Both the position numbers and the translations under genes were made by a program. DNA of 64,000 nt, taken from positions 1-64,000 of the forward strand of contig NZ_VKAB01000034.1 in the NCBI RefSeq assembly GCF_009769385.1, read 5' to 3'. Positions 36,863 through 44,635 of this stretch are shown in pieces. The first letter of the stretch is position 1, and every line of letters begins with the position of its first letter. This DNA is from Saccharothrix deserti. GTDB taxonomy: Bacteria > Actinomycetota > Actinomycetes > Mycobacteriales > Pseudonocardiaceae. The notes under the pieces are model-generated. The model ran no database searches and was not told the DNA's origin. It saw only the letters and a list, made by a program, of their open reading frames with translations.

Positions 36863-37788
36863 GCAGCACCTCGATTCCGGCGGGCCTCGCCCGCCTTCTT
36901 GAACAGCTGCAGCAACAGCAGGCCGGCGAAGGTCAGCAGCAACAGGATCACGCCGTGCGCGGAGGCACCGTTCCACTGGTTGTTCTTCATCACCTGCTCT
37001 TCGATCAGCGCGGCGACCATTGTCTGCTTCGGACCACCCATCAGCGCGGGCGTCACGTAGTAGCCGAGGCAGAGGATGAAGCACAGGACACTGGCGTTGA
37101 CCAGGCCCGGCGCCACCAGCGGCAGGTAGACGCGGCGGAAGGTCACCAGCCGACCGGCGCCCAGACTCGCGGCGGCGGCGATCAGGCCGCGGTCCACACC
37201 GCGCATCACGGCGTACAGCAGCAGCACGGTGTACGGCAGCATCACCGAGGTCGTGCCGATCACGACGCCGATCTCGTTGTAGAGCAGTTGGAACGGGGCG
37301 CCGGGGACGTGCAGGCCGACCAGCGCTTCGTTCACCAGGCCGTGGTCGCCGAGCAGGATGATCCAGCCGTACGTGCGGACCAGTGCGCTGATGAAGTGCG
37401 GCACGACGACGACCAGCATCACCAGCCCCGCCCACAGCGGGCGCAGCCGGGTGATCCAGTAGGCCAGCAGGAACCCGATGACCAGGCTGAGCAGCGACGT
37501 CTCGGCGGAGATCCGCAGCGTCGCGAGCAGGATGTCCAGGTTCGTGCCCTGCAGGGCGTCGGCGTACCAGTGCAGCGTGAACCCGCCGTCCTCGCCTTCG
37601 ACGCTGAGGAGCAGGGTGCTGAAGATCGGGTAGATGAACAGCACCAGCAGGTAGACGACGACGGGCGTGGCGTTGAGCAGTCCGAAGCGGGTCCGGCGGC
37701 CGGACAGCCTGCGGCGCAGTCCGCCGGGCCCGCTTCCGGGTGCGGTCGCGACGGCGGGTTCCGCCGGCGCGAGAACGGGTGCGGCCAT
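36859..37788 (-). CDS. ABC permease, PotB-like
   Basis: 309 residues. A basic N-terminal tail (LRRRLSGRRTRFG) precedes TM1; the coupling loop is AAAASLGAGRLVTFRRVYLPLVAPG. Early helices have LLVLFIYPIFSTLLLSV, as in PotB. It pairs with the PotC-like protein to form the channel of a spermidine/putrescine-type importer. Only three nt separate its start from the ATPase stop. Confidence 0.92.
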   Translation of the reverse strand: MAAPVLAPAEPAVATAPGSGPGGLRRRLSGRRTRFGLLNATPVVVYLLVLFIYPIFSTLLLSVEGEDGGFTLHWYADALQGTNLDILLATLRISAETSLLSLVIGFLLAYWITRLRPLWAGLVMLVVVVPHFISALVRTYGWIILLGDHGLVNEALVGLHVPGAPFQLLYNEIGVVIGTTSVMLPYTVLLLYAVMRGVDRGLIAAAASLGAGRLVTFRRVYLPLVAPGLVNASVLCFILCLGYYVTPALMGGPKQTMVAALIEEQVMKNNQWNGASAHGVILLLLTFAGLLLLQLFKKAGEARRNRGAA

Positions 37789-37791
37789 CGC

Positions 37792-38916
37792 TCAGCCCTC
37801 CGTGCCGGCCGCGAACACGCTGACGTCCCCGGGGTCGGCGGACAGGCCTATGCGGTCGCCCACGTACGGCGCCCGACCAGCCGGGACCTCCAGTCGCACG
37901 ACCGTCGAGCTCGTGCCGCCCTCCGGCAGCACGGTCACGCGGACGAGCGTGCCCACGTAGGTCACGGACTCGACGATGCCGGTGCAGAAGCCCGCCTCCG
38001 GCGCGACCGGAGTCAACCGTCCCGGCTGGACCGCCACACGCACCCGCGTGCCCGCGGTGACGTCCTGCGCACGGGCGCGCAGCACGCCGCCGGTGTCCAG
38101 GCGCACCACCACGTGCTCCGCGGTGCTGTCCTCCACCTTCCCGGGGAGGAAGTTCGCCGCACCGAGGAAGTCGGCCACGAACGGGGTACACGGTCGCTCG
38201 AACAGCTCCCGCGGCGTGTCGAACTGGTCGATCCGGCCGTCGCGCATGACCGCGATCCGGTCGGAGAGCACGAGTGCTTCCTCCTGGTCGTGCGTCACGT
38301 AGATGACGGTCAGCCCCAGCTCCTGCTGGATGCGCTTGATCTCGGTCTGGAGCTGGTCGCGCAGCTTCTTGTCCAGCGCGCCGAGCGGCTCGTCCATCAG
38401 GATCACCGGTGGCCGGTAGACCAGCGCGCGACACAGCGCCACGCGCTGCTGCTGGCCGCCGGACAGTTCGCGCGGCCGGCGCCGGGCGAACCCGGCCAGA
38501 CCGGCGATCTCCAGCGTCTCGCCCACGCGCCGGCGGATCTCCGCCTTCGGCACGCCCCGCAGCTGCAACGGGAAGGCGATGTTCTCCCCGACCGTCATGT
38601 GCGGGAACAGCAGGTACTGCTGGAACACGAAACCCAGCCCGCGCTTCTGCGGCGCCAGCCTGGTGACGTCCCGGCCGCCGACCACGATCGACCCGGAGTC
38701 GGGTTCCACGAAGCCCGCGATCATCATCAGCGTGGTGGTCTTGCCCGAGCCGGAGGAGCCGAGGAACGTCACGAACTCCCCGGCGCCGATCTCCATCGAG
38801 ATCTCGTCGACGGCGGTCATGACGCCATAGGTCTTGCGCACCTTGGTCACCGACAGCGGTTTGCCGGTGCCGGTCCCCGCCGACAGGGGAATCGACGGGG
38901 ACTGCTGCGTCGACAT
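37792..38916 (-). CDS. ABC ATPase, PotA-like
   Basis: 374 residues. Walker A GSSGSGKTTT, Q-loop VFQQYLLFPHMTV, signature LSGGQQQRVALCRAL, Walker B VILMDEPLGALD, switch His in VTHDQEEAL. The C-terminal TOBE-type domain (about 255-374; VRVAVQPGRLTPV, RLEVPAGRAPYVGD) is that of the spermidine/putrescine and iron MoCR importers. It powers the PotB/C-like pair. ATG 38916 lies eleven nt after the binding-protein stop; GTGs at 38919 and 38934 are alternatives. Confidence 0.92.
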   Translation of the reverse strand: MSTQQSPSIPLSAGTGTGKPLSVTKVRKTYGVMTAVDEISMEIGAGEFVTFLGSSGSGKTTTLMMIAGFVEPDSGSIVVGGRDVTRLAPQKRGLGFVFQQYLLFPHMTVGENIAFPLQLRGVPKAEIRRRVGETLEIAGLAGFARRRPRELSGGQQQRVALCRALVYRPPVILMDEPLGALDKKLRDQLQTEIKRIQQELGLTVIYVTHDQEEALVLSDRIAVMRDGRIDQFDTPRELFERPCTPFVADFLGAANFLPGKVEDSTAEHVVVRLDTGGVLRARAQDVTAGTRVRVAVQPGRLTPVAPEAGFCTGIVESVTYVGTLVRVTVLPEGGTSSTVVRLEVPAGRAPYVGDRIGLSADPGDVSVFAAGTEG

Positions 38917-38926
38917 CACGTGGAGC

Positions 38927-40033
38927 TCAGACACGGGCCCACTCCTGCCAACGCTTGGTGACCTCGTCGTCGTTCGCCACCCACCACTCGACATCGGCGT
39001 CGAATCCGGTTGCCAGGTTCTTCGGCGAGCCCAGGAGGTTGGCCGAGACCTCCTCCGACAGCTTCTCGTAGGCCGCCGGCACGACCGGCGCCATCGGGTA
39101 GACCTCGGCGAAGTGGGCCTGCACCTCGGGGCGCAGCGAGAAGTCGATGAGCTGGTAGGCGGCGTCCAGGTTGTTCGTGCCCTTGGGGACGGCCCAGCCG
39201 TTGCTCTGCCTCCGGGCGCCCTGGAACTGGTAGGCCAGCGGCTGCCCCTGCTTGATCAGGTCGTCGAGCCGACCGTGCCAGACGCTCGACGCGTCGACCT
39301 CGCGACGGCCCAGCAGCACGCCGGGCAGGGCTCCCGTGTCCCAGTACTTCTTGATCGAGCCCTTCACCTGGTCCAGCACCCGGAAGGCGCGGTCCAGGTC
39401 GAGCGGGTACAGCTTGTCCAGCGGCACGCCGTCGGCCAGCAGGGCGAACTCCAACTCCGGGATGTCGGCGTCCACGTGCTGAAGGGCACGGTTGCCGGAC
39501 AGCGCCCCGGTGTCCCAGAAGTCCGCCCAGGAGCCCGGCTTCCTGCCCCCGAACGCGTCGGTGCGGTACGCCATGACGCTGCCCCAGTAGTTCTTGCCGA
39601 TCGCGTGGGTGGCGAGGAGGTTCTGGGGGATGCCCGTGTTCTTGGCGTTCTTGAGCCGGTCGTAGTCCAGCTGCTCGGTCGCCCCCGCCTTGGCGAACTT
39701 CACGAAGTCGATCATGGAGTTGTCGATCAGGTCGAACTGCGGGCGGCCCTGCTCGATCTGGGCCAGCATCTGCGCGTAGTTGATGTTGATGACCTTGACC
39801 TCGATGCCGGTCTCCTTCGAGAACGGCTCGTAGAGCGCCTTCTGGTTGGCGTCGCCGTAGGCGCCGCCGCTGTTGCGGACGACGATCGTCTTGGAACTGC
39901 CGGCTGTGCCGCTGCTGTCGGCTGAGCGGCTGGTGCCGGTGCCACACGCGGCCAGCGAGGACACGGCAGCACCTGCCGCGACGGCGCTGACACCGCGCAG
40001 GAACAGCCGGCGGTCGATCCGTACGTCTTTCAC
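38927..40033 (-). CDS. PotD-like solute-binding lipoprotein
   Basis: 368 residues from GTG 40033 (GGAGG five nt upstream). The N-terminus RIDRRLFLRGVSAVAAGAA has a twin-arginine motif and runs into the lipobox SLAAC, so it should be Tat-exported and lipid-anchored at about Cys30. The mature part starts with TIVVRNSGGAYGDANQKALYE, then FDLIDNSMIDFVKFA, and is the polyamine/opine (SBP_bac_8-like) fold. First gene of the transporter set, it captures the substrate outside the cell. The ligand cannot be told from sequence. Confidence 0.92.
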   Translation of the reverse strand: MKDVRIDRRLFLRGVSAVAAGAAVSSLAACGTGTSRSADSSGTAGSSKTIVVRNSGGAYGDANQKALYEPFSKETGIEVKVININYAQMLAQIEQGRPQFDLIDNSMIDFVKFAKAGATEQLDYDRLKNAKNTGIPQNLLATHAIGKNYWGSVMAYRTDAFGGRKPGSWADFWDTGALSGNRALQHVDADIPELEFALLADGVPLDKLYPLDLDRAFRVLDQVKGSIKKYWDTGALPGVLLGRREVDASSVWHGRLDDLIKQGQPLAYQFQGARRQSNGWAVPKGTNNLDAAYQLIDFSLRPEVQAHFAEVYPMAPVVPAAYEKLSEEVSANLLGSPKNLATGFDADVEWWVANDDEVTKRWQEWARV

Positions 40034-40104
40034 GGGAGCCTCCAGGGGGCGGGGGAGGAAGCGGAGTGGGGAGACTGGGTGGGAGGGGAGGTTCGGGGAT
40101 CGGG

Positions 40105-41088
40105 CTAGCGGGGTGCCGCGATGGCGGCGAGCTCGGTGCCGGGTACCACGGTCAGGCCGTGCATGCCGTAGAAGACGCGGCCGGTGGCCGTTGCGCGGAC
40201 CTCGTGTTCCCCGCCGTCGGCGGGGTCGGTGATGCGGCCGATGACCTGGCCCTCGGCCACGTCGTCCCCGGCGGCGACCTCCGGGTACCACAGGCCGGCG
40301 GCCTCGGCGGTGACACCGCCGACCCAGACCCACTCGGTGGCCGGCGGCTGCTCGACATCCTCGCCGTTGAGGAAGTCGAGCACCCTCAGCAGCGCGGCGA
40401 CGAGGCGCTCGGCCGCCTGCGGGTCGCGCTCGCCGAGCTGACCGGTCTCGACGAGGATGGCAGGGATACCGAGACGCGCCGCCGCGGCGTGGCTGTTGCC
40501 GCCATCGGCGTTCAGACCCAGGATCACGTCGTCGTAGCCGATGACACGGGCCATGGTGGCGGCCTTGGCGTCGAGTTCCGGGTCGCCGGTGAGGCGGTAG
40601 CCGACGAAGTTGCGGAGGAACTCGTCGATGCGGCCGGCGTGCAGGTCGACGTACGCGTCGGCGCCGTGGATCAGGTTGGCGAACAACCAGGCCGCCAGTC
40701 GCTCGGTGGGACTGCCCTCGGGGTCGCCGGGGAACACGCGGTTGATGTTGACCCCGTCGAGCGGGGACGTGCCGAGCCGCCCGTCGTAGACGGCGGGAGG
40801 GTTGGCGACCAGGCAGAGGAGCACCTGCCCTCGCACCTGGTCGGGGTCGAGTCGGGCCGCGAGTCGGTGGGCCGCGTCGATTCCGGTGAACTCGCCGCCG
40901 TGGACGCCGGCGGTGATCACCACACGGGGGCCCGGACGGCTGCCGTTGACCAGGGCCAGCGGGATGTCCACGGTCAGCGTGCCGAGCTCGGCCCGAACGC
41001 TGCCGCGCACCTTGGTGCCCGGCTCGGCGCTCAGCGCGCCGACGGTCAGGATTGCCGCCCCGCCGTTGATGATCGCTGTGTTGGTCAT
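40105..41088 (-). CDS. Succinylglutamate desuccinylase/aspartoacylase-family deacylase (second copy)
   Basis: 327 residues with VHGGEFTG (His, Glu), YVDLHAGR (second His), and NINRVFPGDPEGS, the M14-like deacylase pattern. It is only distantly similar to the copy at 33652-34605, and shares the C-terminal beta domain (VWVGGVTAEAAGLWYP, then VIGRITDPADGG). Having two different deacylases around one transporter suggests two N-acyl substrates or two acyl groups. It lies eight nt after the FAD oxidase gene in the same message. Confidence 0.88.
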   Translation of the reverse strand: MTNTAIINGGAAILTVGALSAEPGTKVRGSVRAELGTLTVDIPLALVNGSRPGPRVVITAGVHGGEFTGIDAAHRLAARLDPDQVRGQVLLCLVANPPAVYDGRLGTSPLDGVNINRVFPGDPEGSPTERLAAWLFANLIHGADAYVDLHAGRIDEFLRNFVGYRLTGDPELDAKAATMARVIGYDDVILGLNADGGNSHAAAARLGIPAILVETGQLGERDPQAAERLVAALLRVLDFLNGEDVEQPPATEWVWVGGVTAEAAGLWYPEVAAGDDVAEGQVIGRITDPADGGEHEVRATATGRVFYGMHGLTVVPGTELAAIAAPR

Positions 41089-41095
41089 CGCTGCG

Positions 41096-42232
41096 TCACG
41101 CCTCCGTGCGGTTCGAGGTGGAGATGAAGTCGATGGGCTGGGACGACGCGCCGTCGAGCGCGAGGTCGGCGGCGATGTCGCCGAAGGCGGGTGAGAGCTT
41201 GAAGCCGTGGCCGGAGAAACCGGCGAGCAGCACCACGTTGTCGTTGCCGGGCAGCGGGCCGACGAGCGGGCGGCTGCTCTCGGTGTAGCCCTCCATGAAC
41301 ACCGACAGCCGGACGGGATCGGGGTGCAGGTCGGGCATGTGGCGTCCGATCAGCTCGGTGAAGATCTCCAGTTCCGCCGGGTCCACCGTGCGGTCGAGCC
41401 GGTTCGGGTCGTCCACCGGGCGGTGCAGGGCGCGGGACAGGCCGAGTTTCACGGAGACGCCGTCCGGTGACGGCAGGCCGTAGCAGTGGGTGGGCGCGGT
41501 GCGGATGAAGGCCGGGCGCTCGTCGCCGAACCACGCGTCGGCGGTGGCGGGCACGTACCAGGCGCTGACCAGCCTGCGGATCTCCACCTCCCACGGGAGT
41601 TCCGGCAGCAGGTCGTTGACCCACGGGCCGACCGTCACCACGACCGCGTCGAAGCGCTCGACACCCGCGTCCGTGCGGATCTCCACCCCGTTGCCCGCGG
41701 ATGTGATCTCACGGACCGGGGTGTAGCGGTGGATGCGCGCCCCCAACTCCTCGGCACGACGGGCGGCGGTCTGCACGGTCAGCTCGGGACGGATGAAGCC
41801 CGCACGGCGGTCCAGCACGGCGACGTCACCGTCCTCGATCCGGTACTGCGGGAAGCGCTTGGCCAGCAGGTCGGCGTCCAGGACCTCGTGGTCCAGGCCG
41901 TGCTCGGCGATGGACTCCAGGACGGTGCTCATCTGGTGGTGCGCGGTGGGGCCCATCAGCAGGCACCCCGTGAGGCGACGCAGCTCGCGGCCGGTCTCGC
42001 GCTGCAACTCCTCCCACAACGCGTCGGCGTGCTTGAGCAGCGGCACGTAGCGCGAGTCCTCGAAGTGCGCGCTGCGGAAGATCCTGGTCTCGCCGCCCGC
42101 GGCGCTGCGATCGTGACCGGGGGCGAACCGGTCGTACCCGACCACCTCGGCGCCACGGGCCGCCAAGCGCCAGGCGGCCTGGCTGCCCATCGTTCCGACG
42201 CCGACGACGGCGACTCGCTTCCTGGCAGACAC
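41096..42232 (-). CDS. FAD-dependent sarcosine/N-methyltryptophan-oxidase-type amine oxidase
   Basis: 378 residues from GTG 42232 (AAAGGAAG upstream). FAD fold RVAVVGVGTMGSQAAWRLA with VVGYDRFAPGHDRSAAGGETR, where the H-x-R/S-S-x-G-x-x-R block of monomeric sarcosine oxidase (SoxA/SolA) is seen. The C-terminus has VEGYTESSRPLVGPLP-like residues and AGFSGHGFKLSPAFGDIAADLAL, with the covalent-flavin Cys region altered (GCLL, HCYG). It is the first gene of the long minus-strand operon and is divergent from iclR. It oxidises an N-methyl or secondary amine; the substrate is unknown. Confidence 0.88.
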   Translation of the reverse strand: MSARKRVAVVGVGTMGSQAAWRLAARGAEVVGYDRFAPGHDRSAAGGETRIFRSAHFEDSRYVPLLKHADALWEELQRETGRELRRLTGCLLMGPTAHHQMSTVLESIAEHGLDHEVLDADLLAKRFPQYRIEDGDVAVLDRRAGFIRPELTVQTAARRAEELGARIHRYTPVREITSAGNGVEIRTDAGVERFDAVVVTVGPWVNDLLPELPWEVEIRRLVSAWYVPATADAWFGDERPAFIRTAPTHCYGLPSPDGVSVKLGLSRALHRPVDDPNRLDRTVDPAELEIFTELIGRHMPDLHPDPVRLSVFMEGYTESSRPLVGPLPGNDNVVLLAGFSGHGFKLSPAFGDIAADLALDGASSQPIDFISTSNRTEA

Positions 42233-42309
42233 GGGTCTTCCTTTCGGCCTATCGGACCGCCAAGCTGATGCGGCCGGATGGGGGGACTCTGAGGGATTCA
42301 CTCATCAAC

Positions 42310-42347
42310 TGTGCCGCAATGTGGCACACCGTGCTAGAATCTGGCAC
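42310..42347. promoter_or_regulatory. Two palindromes between the amine-oxidase operon and iclR
   Basis: TGTGCC-GCAATGT-GGCACA (42310-42328) is perfect. GTGC-N9-GCAC (42331-42347) is similar and covers a -10 TAGAAT (42335-42340) for iclR. The shared TGCC/GGCA half-site suggests one dimeric regulator, most simply the adjacent IclR protein repressing itself and the divergent operon. Confidence 0.7.
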
Positions 42348-42422
42348 GAAGAATGGCAGTTGCTCCGAAGGGAGTCAAGAGGTGTCCGGCAGGACTTCAC
42401 CGCTTTAACAGGGGGATAACGC

Positions 42423-43175
42423 ATGGAGATGAAGAGCGTGACCCGGTCGCTGCGCATCCTGGAGGCGGTCGCGCAGCACCAGCCGGTCACAGTGGGGGAA
42501 CTGACGAAGATCTTCGGGCTGCCCAAGTCGACGGTGCAGCGCACACTGGTCACCCTGAGCGAGGCGGGGTGGTTGCGCGCAAACCGGAAGGACACGACGC
42601 GGTGGGAGATCGGCGTGCGGGTGCTCGCCGTGCGCCCTGCGGCCTTGCAGGGATCGAGCCTGTTCGCGGCGGCGCGCGAACCCATGATCCGCTTGCGCGA
42701 CAAGGTGAACGAGACGATCCACCTGTCCGTTCCGGACGCCCTCGACTGCATGGTCGTGGTCGACCGCGTCGACTCCTCGCACGCGGTGCGCACCTTCTAC
42801 GAGATCGGCGACACCTCGCCGATCCACGCGACGGCGACCGGTCGGGCGATACTGGCCAACGTGGAGCTGTCCGACGTGGAGGAGCTGCTGGCCCGCTCAC
42901 TGGAGCGCTACAGCGAAGCCACCATCACCGATCCTCAGGAGCTGAGGGCCGAGCTGGACCGCGTGCGCGCCGACGGCTACGCGGTCAACCGCAACCAGTA
43001 CCGGCCCGACGTGTGCGCCATCGCCTCGGCGATCCTCGACGGGGACGGCACGCCGCTGGCCGCCGTGGCGATATCCATGCCGGACTCCCGCTGCGACGAC
43101 GCCCGGCTGCCCGAGTGGGGTCGGCTCGTCGCCGAGGCGGCGGCGGAGATCTCCGCACGCCGCCTCGGTTCGTAG
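42423..43175 (+). CDS. IclR-family regulator
   Basis: 250 residues. The N-terminal winged helix (SVTRSLRILEAVAQHQ, VGELTKIFGLPKSTVQRTLVTL) precedes the effector domain, with HLSVPDALDCMVVVDRVDS, GDTSPIHATATGRAILAN and a C-terminal YRPDVCAIASAILDGDGTPLAAVAISMP. The conserved Cys in DVCAIA fits IclR. It is divergent from the catabolic operon with two palindromes between, so it most likely responds to the imported compound or a breakdown product. ATG 42423. Confidence 0.92.
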   Translation: MEMKSVTRSLRILEAVAQHQPVTVGELTKIFGLPKSTVQRTLVTLSEAGWLRANRKDTTRWEIGVRVLAVRPAALQGSSLFAAAREPMIRLRDKVNETIHLSVPDALDCMVVVDRVDSSHAVRTFYEIGDTSPIHATATGRAILANVELSDVEELLARSLERYSEATITDPQELRAELDRVRADGYAVNRNQYRPDVCAIASAILDGDGTPLAAVAISMPDSRCDDARLPEWGRLVAEAAAEISARRLGS

Positions 43176-43198
43176 CCCACGGATGTCGCGGTGTCGGC

Positions 43199-44635
43199 CT
43201 ACACCGGCACCGCGATGTACTTGTACTCCAGGAATTCCTCGATCCCGACCCGGCCGCCCTCCCTGCCGAGGCCGGACTGCTTCACGCCGCCGAACGGCGC
43301 GGCGGGGTTGGACACCAGGCCGGTGTTGAGGCCCACCATGCCCACCTCCAGGCGTTCGCTGACCCGCAGGGCTCGGTCCAGCTGTTGGGTGAAGACGTAG
43401 CCGACCAGGCCCCACGGGGTGTCGTTGGACCGGCGCACGACCTCGTCCTCGTCGTCGAACGTGAGGATCGCCGCCACCGGGCCGAAGATCTCCGTCGACA
43501 TGAGCCTGCTGTCGGGGTCGACGCCGGTCAGGACCGTGGGCGGGTAGAAGTGACCGGGGCCGTCCGGGGTGGTTCCGCCGACCAGCACTTCGGCGCCCCG
43601 TTGCACGGCGTCGTTCACCAGTTCCTGGACCTTGGCACGGCCTGTCTCGTCGATCAGCGGGCCCACGTCCACGCCCGGCCGGGTGCCGGGCCCGACGACG
43701 AGTGCGCCCATGCGTTCGGCCAGTCGTTCGGCGAACCGGTGCGCGACGGTGCGGTGGACGAAGAAGCGGTTCGCCGCCGTGCACGCCTCGCCCATGTTGC
43801 GCATCTTCGCGGTCATCGCGCCGTCCACGGCGGCGTCCAGGTCGGCGTCGTCGAAGACGATGAACGCGGCGTTGCCGCCCAGCTCCATCGACGTGCGGAC
43901 GACGGTGTCGGCACTCTGCGCGAGCAGCAGTCGGCCGACCTGCGTTGAGCCGGTGAAGGAGAGCTTGCGGATCCGGCCGCCGCGCAGCATCGGCTCGACC
44001 ACGTCACCGGCCTTCGACGTGGTGACGACGTTGAGCACGCCGTCCGGCAACCCGGCCTCCTGCATGATCCGCGCCAGCGCGAGGCTGGACAGCGGGGTCT
44101 GCGGCGCGGGCTTGAGCACCATCGTGCAGCCCGCGGCTACCGCCGGGCCGATCTTGCGGGTGCCCATCGCCAACGGGAAGTTCCACGGCGTGATCAGCAG
44201 GCACGGTCCGACGGGCCGCCGCATCAGCAGCATCCGGTTGCGGCCGTCCGGCAGGACGCCGTAGCCGCCGTCGACGCGCACGGCCTCCTCGGAGAACCAG
44301 CGGAAGAACTCGGCCGCGTACGCGACCTCTCCCCTGGCCTCGGCCAGCGGCTTGCCCATCTCGGCGGTCATGAGCGCGGCGAGCTCGTCGGTGCGGGAGA
44401 GGATGATCTCGTACGCGCGGCGCAGGATCTCGCTGCGCACCCTGGGTGCGGTGGCCGCCCACTCCTCCTGGACGCGCACGGCGGCATCCTCGGCCAGCAG
44501 GGCGTCCTTCGGGCCGGCGTCGGCGACGTGGCGGATCACCTCGCCGGTCGCGGGGTCGTGCACGGGCATGGTGGCGCGGTCGGCCGCGTCCAGCCAGGCG
44601 CCGTCGATGAACAACTGGTTCGGTACGTCGATCAC
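43199..44635 (-). CDS. gabD: Succinate-semialdehyde-type aldehyde dehydrogenase
   Basis: 478 residues from GTG 44635 (GGAGG six nt upstream). ITPWNFPLAMGTRKIGPAVAAG, VLKPAPQTPLSSLAL, FTGSTQVG, MELGGNAAFIVF with the Glu, and MGEACTAANRFFVH with the Cys. These are the residues of the GabD group (EACTAANR rather than QTCSA). It oxidises succinate semialdehyde to succinate using NAD(P). Last gene of the operon that starts with a gabT-like aminotransferase, so the pair forms the GABA shunt exit. Start overlaps the upstream stop (GTGA). Confidence 0.88.
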   Translation of the reverse strand: MIDVPNQLFIDGAWLDAADRATMPVHDPATGEVIRHVADAGPKDALLAEDAAVRVQEEWAATAPRVRSEILRRAYEIILSRTDELAALMTAEMGKPLAEARGEVAYAAEFFRWFSEEAVRVDGGYGVLPDGRNRMLLMRRPVGPCLLITPWNFPLAMGTRKIGPAVAAGCTMVLKPAPQTPLSSLALARIMQEAGLPDGVLNVVTTSKAGDVVEPMLRGGRIRKLSFTGSTQVGRLLLAQSADTVVRTSMELGGNAAFIVFDDADLDAAVDGAMTAKMRNMGEACTAANRFFVHRTVAHRFAERLAERMGALVVGPGTRPGVDVGPLIDETGRAKVQELVNDAVQRGAEVLVGGTTPDGPGHFYPPTVLTGVDPDSRLMSTEIFGPVAAILTFDDEDEVVRRSNDTPWGLVGYVFTQQLDRALRVSERLEVGMVGLNTGLVSNPAAPFGGVKQSGLGREGGRVGIEEFLEYKYIAVPV

